Below are positions 20,999 to 33,796 of a DNA stretch of 64,000 nt, one piece after another. The stretch covers positions 1,625,479 to 1,689,478 of the forward strand of contig JBJCIZ010000028.1 of assembly GCA_051294375.1 (NCBI GenBank), in the 5' to 3' direction. A program made the translations under genes and the position numbers. This stretch comes from Paraspadella gotoi. Taxonomy: Eukaryota; Chaetognatha. The notes under the pieces are model-generated. The model was not told the DNA's origin, searched no databases, and was given only the letters and a program-made list of their open reading frames with translations. How positions within the stretch are numbered: the first letter of the stretch is position 1; every line of letters starts with the position of its first letter.

Positions 20999-21668
20999 AA
21001 GTTGGACAAGCGGATCGTCGAGATGTATTTGTGTCGATGAAAGGGAAAGCAGGGAGAGGGAGAGGGAGAGGGAGAGAGAGAGAGATAGAGAGAGAGGGAG
21101 AGGGAGAGGGAGAGAGAGAGAAGAAGAAAAGTAGAGATAATTTTTTAAAAAAAATTTTAACCTCAATAGAATCCGATTAAAGTCTTTGAGGAAAAACATA
21201 TTGTCCCATTTCCCCGTATCGCCCCTGCAGTTTTAGTTTACGTGTCACTCTCTCCCTAAATATCCGTGGTAGCCTTTTTTTTGGGGTGTTCTCTCTCCTC
21301 TCTCTCTCTTCTCTCATCTCTCTCTCGATCTCGTACTCTCTCTCTCTCTCCTCGTATCTCTCTCTCTCTCTTCTCCGTCTGCAGACAACTTTATCTCTCT
21401 TAACGATAATCCGTTATACGATTTCTTTACCGCGAAAATTTCGCTTAGGAAATAAAATCCGGCGATTTTTTTTTCTGCTCTCAATTTTTTTTTAATTTAA
21501 AAGAAAAACGAAAATTTTATTATTTTTTTTACAATTTATATTATTTTCGTTTTCGACCGAAAGGTGGAGAAAGAAAACAAAAGAGAAAAGACAAAATCAA
21601 AGACGATGAACTGAAATTTCGAGAATAATTAAAAGTTTCGTCGAAAAGAACGAAAAAAAAACAAATCC

Positions 21669-21862
21669 GGCCCTGTTTTCTAAAAGTGCCTCTTTCAGCT
21701 TAAATTCGAAATTACATAGGTTTTTAAGTTTAATTATTAAGTTGAGGTTAGGGAATAGGTTTGGGAATAAGTTAAGGATTATGGGTTTGTTAACATTGTC
21801 AAATTTCCGAGTTGAAATTAAGTTTAGGAGCAGAAACGGGGCGTTTTCGGAAAATAGAGGCC
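21669..21862. mobile_element. MITE-like element with terminal inverted repeats
   Basis: Left end GGCCCTGTTTTCTAAAAGTG; right end, read inward on the opposite strand, GGCCTCTATTTTCCGAAAAC. The interior is AT-rich with degenerate GGTTAGGG-like pieces and has no ORF. Related termini occur at 62823-63035 and 39719-40296, and single ends near 7550, 11590, 24615, 52104, 52936 and 53212. Confidence 0.7.
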
Positions 21863-21896
21863 AAAATCTCCAATACTGAAAACGAATCCCCTCTAG

Positions 21897-24800
21897 ATGA
21901 AAGAATCCCTACAGATGAAGGAATTCGCAGATGATTGGAGACGGGAAGAGATGGAAGATCTACAGACGAGGCTCAACAGATGGCGTCGGGAAACTCCGGC
22001 ACCAGCTCCGAGGATCGTACAGGTGATGAGTCGGGTCAATTGGTCGTTTGATTGGTCGGTCGGTCTGTCTGCTGGTCGGAGCATTTGTTAGTCCTTCGGT
22101 CGGTCAGTTTGTTGGTCCTTCGGTCGGTCAGTTTGTTGGTCGCACCTTCCGCTCTTCCTCCTCTTTCTCTCTTCCTCTCTATTCTTCCCCTCCTCTCTTA
22201 CTTTTTTCCTTAATCTATTTCTTCTCCCTCTTCTCTTCTCTCTTTTTTTTTCCTCCTCCCTTTTCTTCCCTTCCTTCCCTTTTTTTTTACCTCCCTTTTC
22301 CCTTTCCCTCCCTTCCTTCCCTTTTCCTCCTCCCTCTCCCTCCCTTCCTTCCCCCATACGTCTGTCCTCTCCTTTCTTTTAACTCTCCCTCCTCTCTCTT
22401 CCCTCTTTTCCCTTCCCCTGTTCCTACCTCTCTCCTTTTTTTCCTACCACTTCCCCCTCCTCCTTCCCTTCCTTCCTCTCACTCCTCTTTTTCCTTCTTC
22501 AGCGCCCGATGAAAAAGGATTGTGGCGCTAATATTCTCGAACTCAAGCGGCGCCTCAAACTTGTCGAGACGGCGCCGGACGCTGAGCAGCGGCAGCGCGC
22601 GGACGATGCTACCGATTCACGGACAGATCGCCGGAGACGCTCCATCATCCGGGAGAGCGGCGTCGGTGGAGATGTTGGCAAGAACGTCAGCGGCGTTGGC
22701 AAAAGCGCTGGTAGAGGTCGTAGTAAGACTCGCGATATCGGGGAAGCTTCGGATGAAAGACGCCGCGTTTACGATGAAGAAATATATGGCGGCAGCAGCG
22801 GCGCGGGAAAAGATGCTGGGTCGGAATTTGGCCAAAAGTAATGGGTTAATGGAGTCGGTTAATGATTAAATTAACCAAGATCGGTCAATCTCTCTCTCTC
22901 TCTCTCTTTTCTATTTTTTTCTCATCGTTAAATATCTCTTTTCACAATTCTTGTTTGATTTTCAAAATAATTTCTAACCAATCATCGGATTTCACCAACT
23001 CTCTCCAGATCAAATCAAAAGTCTGCCAATTTCTTCGTCGACTCGTCCTACGGCGCCGACTGCAACGCCGACCAGCGCCGCCCCGGCGCCGAGGATTCTA
23101 CTTCCATCTCCGCAAATCCGACCGCCTCACTCCCCGACCCGGTCGAGGTTCCCAGCCTTTCCAGCCTTTACGCCGCTTATAAGGTAAGTTATGGCTTAGA
23201 ATTTTACGTTCACTTAAAGGTGAGTTGAGCAGAAAATTTAACAATTTTTATATATGAAATTCTTTTAGCCAATTTATACTAAAGCATTAAAATTATTCAT
23301 TATTATTTAAGAACATAACATTTATTTTTTAAAAATGGATTCTGTTAAACCTCAAATTATGATGTTAAATCCGGGTCCAAAATAAAATAATAAATTCTTA
23401 AAATTGTTTCTCTTTTTTTATGTTACATAATTTTAAAAAATTGTTTTAATTTGTAGATAAATAATCTTAAAATGTATTTTTTGTTGTCTTCCATTATATA
23501 TATATATTGTATAAAAAAGCCTTTCCCAGTTTTAAAACGTGTTCCGCCCCTTAACTCCAAGGCCATGTTCGAGACCGCTGGAGGTAATCGCGGACCCGAG
23601 GCGGAATCGCGCGGCGCCTGCGGTGCCGAGCCTCGTTTCAGCGCCAGGACCAAGCGTATCATGCAAGAGTCTTTGGAGATATTCGGCGACACGCTGGCCC
23701 CGGCGCTGCGCGGAGCCGCGGAGCAGCGAGGAGCGCCGGAGGCTGCTGCGGAGATCGCGACGCCGCCGAATCCTCCGCCGAGCGACGAGGAGGAAGCTGC
23801 GGCGGCGGCGGCGGCGGCTGCGGCGCCTGGGAATTCGGCGGGGGAAGAGGAGGAGGAAGAAGAAGAGGAGGAAGAGATGATGGGAGGGGATCGAGAAAGG
23901 AGGAAGAGAACGACGACGACGACGACGACGAGGATGACGAAGAGGAAGAAGAAAAAGAAAAAATCGATCGATGACAGAGAGGAAATTTTCTTCAGGTTAG
24001 TCGGAGTTTAAATGCTAAGGGGGGATGGACGGACAAACAGATAGACAGACAGACGGAAGGACGGACGGACATCGATTTTTTTTGGTATAATTTATCATAA
24101 TTTGATGTTGTGGCATTATATAAGTGTCATACCGACAAGCTTTTGAGGTAGGACCGACGGACCGACAAAGTGAATTAAAGAGCCGGAATTTGCTGTAAGC
24201 AGATCGGCGAAAAAGAATGGTAGGCCTTAAGCCACTACAGCGTGTCCAAAGTTTTAAGCAAAATAGTTTATTTATTAAAAAATAATTTTCATATTTGTTG
24301 TACAAATTTTATACATTAGTAATTGGCTTGTTTTATACAACTTTATTTGTTTTTCCTCATTTTTTTTTATGTATCGTTTTTTATTTTTGCTTTTATATTT
24401 ATTCATAATATTTTGATTTTGTTTTTTGTTTTTTACTCGATAGAGGGACAAGATTCGTCGACCAATCAGCAGTCAATTCGAACGCCGCCGCCTCCGGATC
24501 AGCCACTGCAGCAGCTGCAGCCGCCACCGCCGGAGCGCTGCGCGATTTTTGTCCCAAATGCAGAAGGAATCTCTCGACGAGGAGAAGAAAAGGAAGAGAA
24601 GTGAGGACAAATTTCAGCTCTATTTTCCCAGAACACCCTCTTTCATCTTTAAATTAGAATTAGATTAATTTTATTCAGATTTACTGAAAATCCAAAATTT
24701 CCGTAGACCATCGGCCATAATGTAAATCTCAAATTTTCCATTTGAAGCTTGATTATTTTCGATTTTAATTTGTAACGTTTTAAACACGAGGCTCTACAAC

Positions 24801-25113
24801 ATGCAAATGAGAATATAGTTTCTATTCGGAATAAAAATTTATCGCGTGAGAAATATAAAGAACGAGAAATAGAGAGTGTGATATGGATTCACCCCCCCTC
24901 ACCCCATCACTCTCTCTTTCAATCTCCAACCGCCCCCTCCCCCTCGGCAGGCTAAAAACAGCCGAGACGGCCCCTCGGTTCGCTTCGCCGACGAAGACAT
25001 TCTCCCGGACAAAAGCCTCGACGAATCTAGAAGCGAATCGGAAACGGTTGTCGGTCGAGTTGTGCCCGACAATTCCTCGGTCAACTGTTTTGTCGGTGAG
25101 CGCGGGAAAGAGA

Positions 25114-25155
<42 letters not shown>

Positions 25156-26083
25156 TCTCTTTGTCTCTTTAGATTTTTTCTCTCAATGGGTTACCAATTA
25201 ACTCTTGACGGCAGTTCTTTCTCAAAGGTCATCCTCATTTCTCTCTCTCTCTCTCTCGCTCTCTCTCTCACTCTCTCTCTCCTCTATTTTTTCTTCTTCC
25301 ATTTTTCTCCCTCAAAATCCCATCCCTCTCATTTTTGTCTCCTCCCCTTTTCCTTTCTCCCTCCTCTCCTCCATCTTTCCTCCCCCTCTCTCTCCTCCCT
25401 TCGTCCCCTTTCTCTTCCCCCTTTCCTCCTCTTTCCCTTCCTCTCTCCTCCCTTCCTCTCTTCATCCCTACTCTCCTCCCCTTCTCCCCCTCCCTCCCTT
25501 TTCTCCCTCTCTCCCCCCGTCCTCTATTCTTCCCCTTCTCCTCTCTCCTTCCCACCTCCCTCTCTCTCCCCTTCCTCTATCCTTCCCTTTCTCCTCTCTC
25601 CTCCCTTTTCTCCCTCTCTCTTCCCTTCTTTCTCCCTCTCTCCTCCCTTCCTCTATCCTTCCTCTCCCCTCTCTCCTCCCTCTCCTCTCTCCTCTCCCTT
25701 CTTTCTTTCCTCTTTCCCTCCATTTCTCCCTCTCTCCTCCCTTCCCTCTATCCTTCCCCTTCTCCCTCTTTCCTCCCTCCTCCCTCTCTCGCTCAACTTC
25801 TTTCTCGCCTCTCCCTTCCCCTTCCTCTATCCTTCCCCTTTCCTCTCTCTTCCCTCCTCCCTCTCTGCCTCTCCCTTCTTTCTCCCTCTTTCCTCCCTTT
25901 CTTTCCTCTCTCCTCCCTTCTCCCCCTCCTCCCTTTCTCCCTCTCCTCTCCCATCTCTCCCTCTCTCCTCCCTTCTTTCTCCCTCTCTTCCTCCCCTTCT
26001 TTCTCCCTCTCTCTCGCCCCCATTCCTCCCTCAAAGACCCCGACGAGGTCTGCCTCTGTTGCGAAGGGTCGATGCGACTTTGA
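21897..26083 (+). CDS. Unrecognised multi-exon gene, disordered protein with Cys motifs
   Basis: Exons: 21897-22022, 22503-about 22857, 23009-23183, 23562-23995, 24444-24600, 24951-25095, 26037-26083. Phase is continuous from 23009 to the stop at 26081 and between the first two exons; the second-to-third junction is unresolved, and exon 2 appears to change frame internally. Third codon positions are strongly G/C in the chosen frames. Exon 1 begins with ATG right after an AG and is charged and helical (coiled-coil-like, Trp/Arg/Glu). Exon 4 has a helix with RIMQESLEIFGDTLAPALRG, then poly-Ala, poly-Glu and a Lys/Arg tail. Exon 5 ends with FCPKCRRN, exon 6 has VRFADEDILPDK, and the C-terminus is DPDEVCLCCEGSMRL. 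The CPKC and CLCC pairs could bind a metal. I recognise no family. It may continue differently if the last exon has another donor. Confidence 0.5.
24225..24310 (+). repeat. Dispersed repeat family A, copy 4 (diverged)
   Basis: GGCCTTAAGCCACTAC, GTGTCCAAAGT, ATAGTTTATTTATTAAA and a terminal TTGTTGTACAAAT correspond in order to the family 3' half. The most diverged of the six copies, in an intron of the 21.9-26.1 kb gene. Confidence 0.6.
25115..26030. repeat. Polypyrimidine tract in an intron
   Basis: About 0.9 kb of C/T-rich DNA between the exons ending at 25095 and starting at 26037. It ends at the acceptor CTCCCTCAAAG. ORFs on either strand are compositional. Confidence 0.9.
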
Positions 26084-26149
26084 CGAGATTCCGGTCATGC
26101 GTGAACTCGAGGTCGAAGGAGAAGGAAGAGAAGTAGGAAGAAGAAGAAG

Positions 26150-26302
26150 GAGATTATCATTGCGGCGACGAAAGGTGGGAGAGAAGAGGGAGGAGAAGAG
26201 AGGGAGAGGGGAGAGAGGAGAGAAAGAGAGAGGGAGAAGGAGAAGGAAGAGAAGAGGAAGAAGAAAAGGAGATTATCAAGTGGCGGAGAGGCGAGAGGTG
26301 GG

Positions 26303-26335
<33 letters not shown>

Positions 26336-26890
26336 GAGAGAGGGAGAAGGAGAAGGAAGAGAGAGGAAGAAGAAGAAAGAGATTATCAATGGCGGCGACG
26401 AAAGGTGGGAGAGAGAGAGGGAGAGAGAGAGAGGGGAAGGGAGAGAAGAGAGAGAAAGAGAGAGGGAGAAAGAGAAGGAAAGAGAAGAGGAAAGAAGAAG
26501 AGGAGATTATATGCGGCGAACGAGTAGAGGTGGGAGAAGAGAAGAGAGAGAGAGAGAGAGAGAAGGGAGAAGGAGAAGGAAGAAGAAGAGAAAGAAGAGA
26601 AGAGATTATCAATGCGGCGACGATAGGTGGGAGAGAGAGAGAGGAGAGGAGAGAAGGGGATAGGGAGAGAGAGCGAGAAAGGAGAGAGGGAGAAGAGAAA
26701 GAATAGAAGAGGAAGAAGAAAGAAGGAGATTATCAATGCCGGCGACGAGAGGTGGGAGAAGGAGAGAGGAGAGAGAGAGGGAGAGAGAGAGGCAGAGGAG
26801 AGAGAGAGGGGAGAAGGAGAAGGAGAGAAGAGGAAGAAAGAAGATGGAGATTATTAATGCGGCGACGAGAGTGGAGGAGAGAGAGGAGGA
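26150..26890 (+). repeat. Minisatellite of ~115-bp units, 7 copies
   Basis: Units start GATTATCAATGCGGCGACGA, then GGTGGGAGAG, then irregular GA-rich filler. Starts are near 26153, 26271, 26383, 26505, 26605, 26730 and 26850. An eighth, isolated unit lies at 30977-31050, 4 kb away. Purine-rich on plus; no credible coding frame. Confidence 0.88.
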
Positions 26891-26939
26891 GACGGAGAGG
26901 CAGCATGAAGAGAGATGGGGGAGAAGGCATGGCTTCTCA

Positions 26940-27261
26940 GAAGCCTCGAAACAGCGCAGCCTCCGGGAGCAGGCGCGCGGGCCGCCGATCGGGCTCTCGC
27001 TGCCTTCGACTTTTTGGCGCTCGGCTTATTTTACTCCCTTCCTCCTTCCTTCTCCTTTATCTCCCGGATTTCCGCCGGGCTGCCAAAGTGATCCGATGTG
27101 CTGCAGCGGGCGGACTTACCTCTTCTCTCTCTCTTACCCTCGTCATCGGGCCGAGGCTCTTCTCTCTGCCTCCGGGCGGATCGATTCATGAGGTTCGCGT
27201 GCGGATCCGGGAAGTCTTCTTTTATAATAGAGATAAGGCCTTTTTTGAAAGTATTTAACAT
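26940..27261. other. GC-rich segment with conflicting exon readings
   Basis: Open on both strands. The minus reading from 27261 (basic/acidic, ending RPDDEGKRERRG) reaches a very good donor, AGAAGAG then GTAAGTCC, near 27117. The plus reading is hydrophobic and less gene-like. A minus-strand exon is the better guess, but no second exon joins it. Confidence 0.2.
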
Positions 27262-27840
27262 TATTTGTTAGGGTATTTCAGCGATGTCAAAAAAAAGAAA
27301 GGAAAAAAAAGATAAGACGGAAAGAATCGAGAGAGAGTGAAGAAAGAAAAAGAAGGGAAAAAAAAATTAAAAAATTTAGTCAACCAATTTTTTTTATATA
27401 ATTTTGAGCTTAAAATAATAATATTAATAAAAAGATATTACATCTAACAATAAATGATAATATATGCTGGATAAACAATTGAAAAATATGATAGGATAAA
27501 ATTGATCGAAAATGAGATGATATTATTTATTTGGCATTTTTGTTACGGCGAGGACGTATGAAGAGTAAAAAAAAAAACAAAACAAATCATAAGAGTAGAA
27601 AATTTTAGAATCAAGTAGAATTAAAAATTTTGAGCATGCTAGCTGTGAAATAGTTTTTAAATTATTTTTTTTTATTTATTTCAATTATTCGTGTCATGCG
27701 CCATATTTAAACATTTGGGTAAATGTCAAAATTTAAATATGGTTTTTTTTTTTACTTTTTAAAAGCAGATTGTTTAATTCTCCTATTAATTTTAAATTTA
27801 ATTCATGAACTAAAATCAAATTTGTTCAAAAAAAGTCTAG

Positions 27841-28138
27841 TGAAGAGGCTGGTTTTTACAGGGCACACAACACCGCGCGGAAGATCCACCTCGTTGGCGA
27901 CAGCGAGGACCAATTCGCAGCATGTGTCATGTAAGTCCGATGCTTTGGATCATGGCGTAGGCCCATGCCTACAGGCGGGTTACCCGGTCCATCCCACTTT
28001 CTACCCATGACCACCTCAGGGACTCAACCAGGGACGCACATGTGGGATGGTGCATTAGTCCACTGAGGCCAGCTGACGGCGCTGGGAAAGGAATACAGAC
28101 TTTAATCCATGCTGTGGTGATAGGACCACGCAGACAGC
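27841..28138 (-). repeat. tRNA-derived SINE, copy 1
   Basis: Read on the minus strand, the head has CTGGCCTCAGTGGACTAATG (A box) and CGTCCCTGGTTGAGTCCC (B box) about 35 bp apart. The body follows and ends near GAAGAGGCTGGTTTTT on plus. It matches 28340-28624 along its length. Confidence 0.7.
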
Positions 28139-28339
28139 CGCCCCAGGACTTTCGCATATGAGAGTACGAAGCAGGGGGGGATGAAGCGCATGTCTCTTCC
28201 GCGCTGAGAACCTCTCTCATTCGGTTGGGCTTGCTTTGAGGTGCAGTCTACGTAGCTCCAATACACATCAATGGGCTCAGAAAGGAGTATTATCATTGGC
28301 CCCGGGTTGCGTGTTCGGGATCACGTCGGGCTCACCATT

Positions 28340-28624
28340 GAAGAGGCTGGTTTTACAGGGCACCCACCCGCAGGGAATCACCGTCCAGTGGCGATCAGCG
28401 AGACAGCATGTTCATGTAGTCCAGAGCTTTGGAGTCTGGCAGTAGGCCATTGCCTACAGGCGGGTTACCCGGTCATCCCAGCTTTCTACATGACAACCTT
28501 CAGCGGCTTCCGAACCAGGGACGCCACATTGGGGATGTGCATTATTCCACTGAGCCACGAGGCGCTGCGAAAAGAAACAAGCTTTAATCCATCTGTGTGG
28601 TGATATGGACCACCAGACAAGCAG
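28340..28624 (-). repeat. tRNA-derived SINE, copy 2
   Basis: Direct copy of the preceding SINE. On the minus strand: CGTGGCTCAGTGGAATAATG (A box) and CGTCCCTGGTTCGGAAGC (B box). The body contains GGTAACCCGCCTGTAGGC (minus: GCCTACAGGCGGGTTACC). The string TACCCGCCTGTA also occurs in the element at 49787-50018. Confidence 0.75.
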
Positions 28625-31050
28625 TTTTTTTAAGGTTGTCTTTTGTCTCAGAAGCTCCCTTAGTGCCGTTACTGTTTGAGAGGTCGCCTAGCCTGTATAC
28701 CAGGGAGTGTAGCAAAGTTGAAACATAAAGCCGTGCAATAACATTTGGTCTGCGATCTCTAAGCTACTATACAACTACTATACTACTTACTACTACTTTA
28801 ATTAATTAATCAACCTGCGAGTGCTGTACCTCATTCTATTAACTTACTAGTGTAATAAATTACAGTATAATTTTTCTGTTTTGTATTTCTGTATTAAGGT
28901 GTAGATATCTCTGAGTACCCTTTAACCATAGAGACTTAAATTGTGGCTCCATTTTGTACCCGACATGCTGGCATATCTGAATCAATTGTTTACTCAATCT
29001 AACAATGTTCTTAGTAGTTCATTATCTTCGGCGCCCCAATGCTCAGCAGGTCTGTTTGAATTTGAGCATCAACTCTAGATGTTTCTTTATCCTTTTTAAT
29101 ATTTCAGCAACATTCACAATCATATAAAACTTAGGCCTAATTTAAAAAAATAACATAGTATGGCAAAATTTAGTCCTATTGTCAGCTCTACCAAGAGTGG
29201 TATAGACTTCATTTTTTTCTAATTCGCTAGTTAACTTTTTAACTCTGAAAATAATAAAAATATTCCTTTTTCTTAACAAATGTCAAAAAATTTTGTTTTT
29301 TTTGAAAACCATTTTTTTCTAATTTTAAGAATTATATCTGTTGTATTGGATTCAGCCTTGGAGTTTATTTTGTTTTTTCTTGTTTGTTTTTACTTTGGTA
29401 ATTATTTCAAGAAGCGCTTATTTTTACTCAAATTCATTATTATTTTTCGGCCTATTAGAGAAAAATAAATTCGTTGAAAATTACTTGAATTGCTAATCCC
29501 TACAAGGAATGTCTGGTTATTAAAGTTAGTACTGGCTTTCTTCAAAATTAGTTAATTTAAAAAAAAATTATTCAAGTTTTAAATATATAATTGATGAGAA
29601 ATTAAAGATGAAGCGAATGACAAAATAATACATTAAAAGAAAAAAAAAGATAGAAAGACAGCGAGCGAGACCGGCCAAGAGCAAAGAGAGTAAAGAGAGG
29701 AGATGTGGAAGAGTGATGATGATGATGATAAGATTTTACTAAAACACGCCTCGGGATGAGGTTCAGAAACAGCCCTCCTAGGGCAACCAGAACTTCCTAT
29801 TTTGCGGCCCTCCTAGGGGTCAGTCATAATCTTCTCGCTCGTAATAGTGCCAGCTCCGACGGCATGCTGTTGCGCTGGCTGTCCCTCCGTGCGCCGCTCC
29901 CCTGGCGAGGTTTACCGCTTAAACTTTATACCTCTAAAATCTATCGGATTTATGTAAAAAGCTATCAAAAGTAATTTTAAAAGAAAATACTGAGGGTATT
30001 TGAAAAAAATTACTGAAGGCTATCTAACTTTGACAATACTCTTAAAAAAAGCGCAGCGCCCCCGGCGCAGGGCTTTACCGCCAAACTATATACTCACTAT
30101 TTCCTATTCAGAGTATTTGTCGCATAATTTCTAATGCGCCTTTTCTACTGCCTTTTAGTTTACACATCTACCATATGCAGGCCAACGTATTTATATTGAA
30201 TTAATGTCGTGCATACCGAAAGCATTGCGTAGAAAGTCGTATATTGCACGGTTCTAAACGAATTTAAATTAACAGAAGGCTAAAATGATATTCAAAAATT
30301 ATTTAACCAATACTTCGCGTTAAATATAGGATTTTATGAACTGCGCAACCCGGTCCAATAAACTTTATTCAAAGGTTTCTTGCGGGACACGACACCAAGA
30401 ATATTATTCTAAGGAGACAGAAATACGGACGATATAACTTCGATCAATATTTTAATTTAATTAGTTACAAGAACGAGTTTTGCTCTCACCAAAGGAATTG
30501 GAGATGAAATGTTGCCGCCAGTCTTTTTAGGATGCATCTTTAGAAACTGGTTCGTGTCGATGGTGCCTGGATGTATCGATATTTGGCAGTTGCGAAGAGA
30601 GCACAGGTGCTCCTGGTATGGAGTTATGGTTTTTACTTCGAACTAGCCGGTGATCCACTTTTATACAGCCTTAGCACTGTCTTGTATAGGAGAGAGCAGA
30701 CTGAGAGAGAATCCGAGAGAGCAGCTATTGACCACCCGGAGGAGGAGAGAGGTAAGAGTAGAGATACGGCCCCGATCCTGCCGACTTCGAACCGGAAAGA
30801 AGCCCGGAGAGAGAGAAAATTCTCCCGATCCGAGCGGAAGAAGCCCGGCAAGTGAGAAGTGAGTCGATCGGCCAGCCGTCGGCGCCGCCGCTCCGGTCTA
30901 CGGCTGCGTTCGGAGAGTGATATATGAACTGCCGGAGAAGGAGAAGGAGAGAGAAAGGGAAAACCAGAAGAAAGAAGATTATCAGAAATGCGGCGACGAA
31001 GTAGGTGGGAGAGAGAGAGAGAGGGAGGAAGGAGGAAGAGAAGAAAAAGA
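28625..31050. other. Region without a supported gene
   Basis: AT-rich and mostly unique. Two loosely similar pieces around 29880-29960 and 30060-30120 share a GGCG..GG.TTTACCGC..AAACT.TATAC core. The ORF at 30571-30855 has a possible donor at 30750 whose phase would fit the exon at 31340, but it is otherwise unsupported. Confidence 0.4.
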
Positions 31051-31335
31051 AGAAATCCTTCAAATCCTAAATTCTCAAATCCTAAATCTTCAAATTCTAA
31101 ATCATCAAATGTTAAATCATCAAAACCTAAATCCATCAAATCCTAAATCCTAATTGCTGAATCCTTCAAATTGTAAATCCTAAATCCTTAAATCCTCAAA
31201 TCCTAAATCCTCAAATCCTAAATCCTCAAATCCTAAATCCTAATTCCTAAATTCATCAAATCTTAAATCCTAAATCCTAAATCCTCAAATCCTAAATCCA
31301 TTAAATCCTAAATCCTTCAAATCTTAAATCCTCTT
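31050..31335. repeat. (TCCTAAA)n-type minisatellite
   Basis: Irregular 14-15-bp units of ATCCTCAAATCCTAA run up to the acceptor region of the exon at 31340. Confidence 0.9.
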
Positions 31336-31339
31336 CAAG

Positions 31340-33569
31340 CTCTGAACAAAAACGAAAATCGGGAAACAAAAATGAAAAAGAGAAGAAGTTTAGAGACGCA
31401 AAGGAAATTCGCGCGAAAGATCGAGGAAGCGGCGGCGGAGGCGGAGGCGCTGCAGAGCCGCCGCAGCATCGCGGAGGAGAGAACGGGTAAGGGCAGAAAG
31501 GGTGAGGCAATATATTAATTTAATATTGTACGGGTCAAGCGCGTATAAATATTGATAAACCGACAAATAGACTGGCCTAGCGACCGACCGAGATATAACC
31601 TATAAGGCGCAACAAAATATTAACCGATTGATTTTTTTGAATTCAGCCGATCGGGACGAACGAATCGAAAATTTGTGGAAAAGAGAAACGAGAAAAAATG
31701 GGGAACGAAATTTGACATCTAATCATCCGGGGAGAAGGTGAAGGGAGAGGGAGAGAGAGAGAGAGTGAGAGGGAGAGAGAGAGAGAGAGAGGAGTGGAGA
31801 GAAAAGGGAAGAAGGAAAAGGGGAGAAAGAGATAGAGAGAGAGACAGAGATAGGGAGATGGAGGAAGAGAGAGAGGGAGGGAGAGAGAGAGGAGAGAGAA
31901 GGGAAAGGGAGGAGGAAAAAAAAAGAGAGAGAGAGAGATGGGGAAAGAAAGACATAGAGAGAGACAGAGATAGGGAGATGGAGGAAGAGAGAGAGAGGGA
32001 AGAAGAGAGAGAGAAGAAGGGAAAGGAGAGAAAAAGGAAGAAAATCCAATAAATCCACCAAGCAATCAATCCACCAAGCAATCGATCCACCGAAGCAATC
32101 GATCTACCACCAAGCAACTCCAATCCACCAAGCAATTCAATCCACCAAGCAATTCGATCCACCAAGCAACCAATCCACAAGCCAATCACCTCCACCAAGA
32201 TCTCTTCTCTTTTTNNNNNNNNNNNNNNNNNNNNNNNNNATCAATCCACCAAGCGCAGCAATCGATCATCGAAGACACTCGCATTCCCACCAAGCAATGT
32301 GCAATCCTTTCCCAATAAGCAACAACTCCACCAATGCAAATCGCATCCGACCAACGCAATTCAACTCCACCAAGTCAATCGACATCCACCAAGCAATTCA
32401 AATCCACCTCCAAGCAATCGATCTACCACCAAGAACTCCGAATCCACCAAGCAATTCCAATCCACCCAAGCTAAATTCGATCCACCAGAGAACCAATCCA
32501 CAAGGAATCATCCACAAGAAGGGGATCCACCCAACGCAACGTCGATCCACCAATGCACCATCGATCCCTCACCAAGTGTTACACTCGATTTCCACCAAGC
32601 ACTCGATCCACCAAGACGCAATCAATTCCACCAAGCAATCGTCCACCAGACACACAATTCCACAGAGAATCAATTCACCAAGAAATCATACGAGAATCGA
32701 TTCACCAAGCATCAATCCACCAACCAACTCAAGTCCACCAAGCAATCTCGACATCCACCAAGCACCAATCCACAAGCAATCAATCAACAAACAATCGATT
32801 CCAACCAAGCACTATCGCATCCACCAAAGCACTCGATACCACCAAGCACGTTCGAGTCCACCAACGCACTCGATCCACCAAAGCACTCGATCCCACCAAG
32901 CAAAGCCCAATCCCACCAAGTCAAATCCTAAAAGACTCCATAACAGTCTAATGCAACCAAGCCTCATCTAATGCACTCGATCTTCCACCAATGGTCAATC
33001 ATCCACCCAAGCAACCAAATCCATCAAGCACATCAATCCACCAAGCACCAAGCACTCGATCCACCAAGCACTCGATCCACCAAGCAATCAATCCACCAGA
33101 CCGACCTTCAGCGATGATTCCGAAGAATCTCTCGTCGTCGAGGAAAAACCGTCGACCGACAACCGAAGGCGCCGCTTGTCGGGTCCGCAGCAGACGCTAG
33201 CGCCACCGGCGCCGCCACCGCGACGCCGCACCTTCTCCGCGCCGGCGCCGCGAAGAACCGACGAAGACGACGAGGAGAAATTCCGGCGTCGAACCGAAGG
33301 AGGCGTCGGGCGAGGAGCGGCGTCTTTGCTCGACGGCGGCGTCGTTATTGTCGGGCAAAGTCGTCGGAGGAGAGACTCGTCGGTCAGGATGTCGGTGCAG
33401 GAGTCCGTCGAGGAGGAAGAGGAAGAGGAAGAGGAGGGGGAAGAGGAGGGGGAAGAGGGAAAGGAGGAAGAAGAAGCGAGAGAGAAAAAGAAGGAGGAGG
33501 AGGAAGAGGAGGAGGCGGCGCCTGAGCCGACGCCGGCCGAGAAGCAACAGGAGGTTGTTTCAATTAATT

Positions 33570-33667
<98 letters not shown>

Positions 33668-33748
33668 TTTTTAAGTTCTTTAAATTCACTTTTATTCTTC
33701 TCTCTCATCTCTCTCTCTCCCCTCTCTCTCTCTCTCTCTCTTCTCTCA

Positions 33749-33796
<48 letters not shown>

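Noticed and set aside
24883-26736. ORFs over 400 residues on both strands
   Set aside because: Only the short spliced exons at 24951-25095 and 26037-26083 look coding; the rest is C/T- or G/A-rich repeat.
27841-28624. Tandem tRNA genes on the minus strand
   Set aside because: A and B boxes are present but the cloverleaf is poor and each is followed by the same long SINE body.
29280-29974. Two 60-70-residue ORFs
   Set aside because: AT-rich or repeat-like, no splice context or recognisable domain.
32297-32971. 224-residue His/Gln/Pro/Asn-rich ORF
   Set aside because: Translation of a 15-16-bp minisatellite, with other frames open too.
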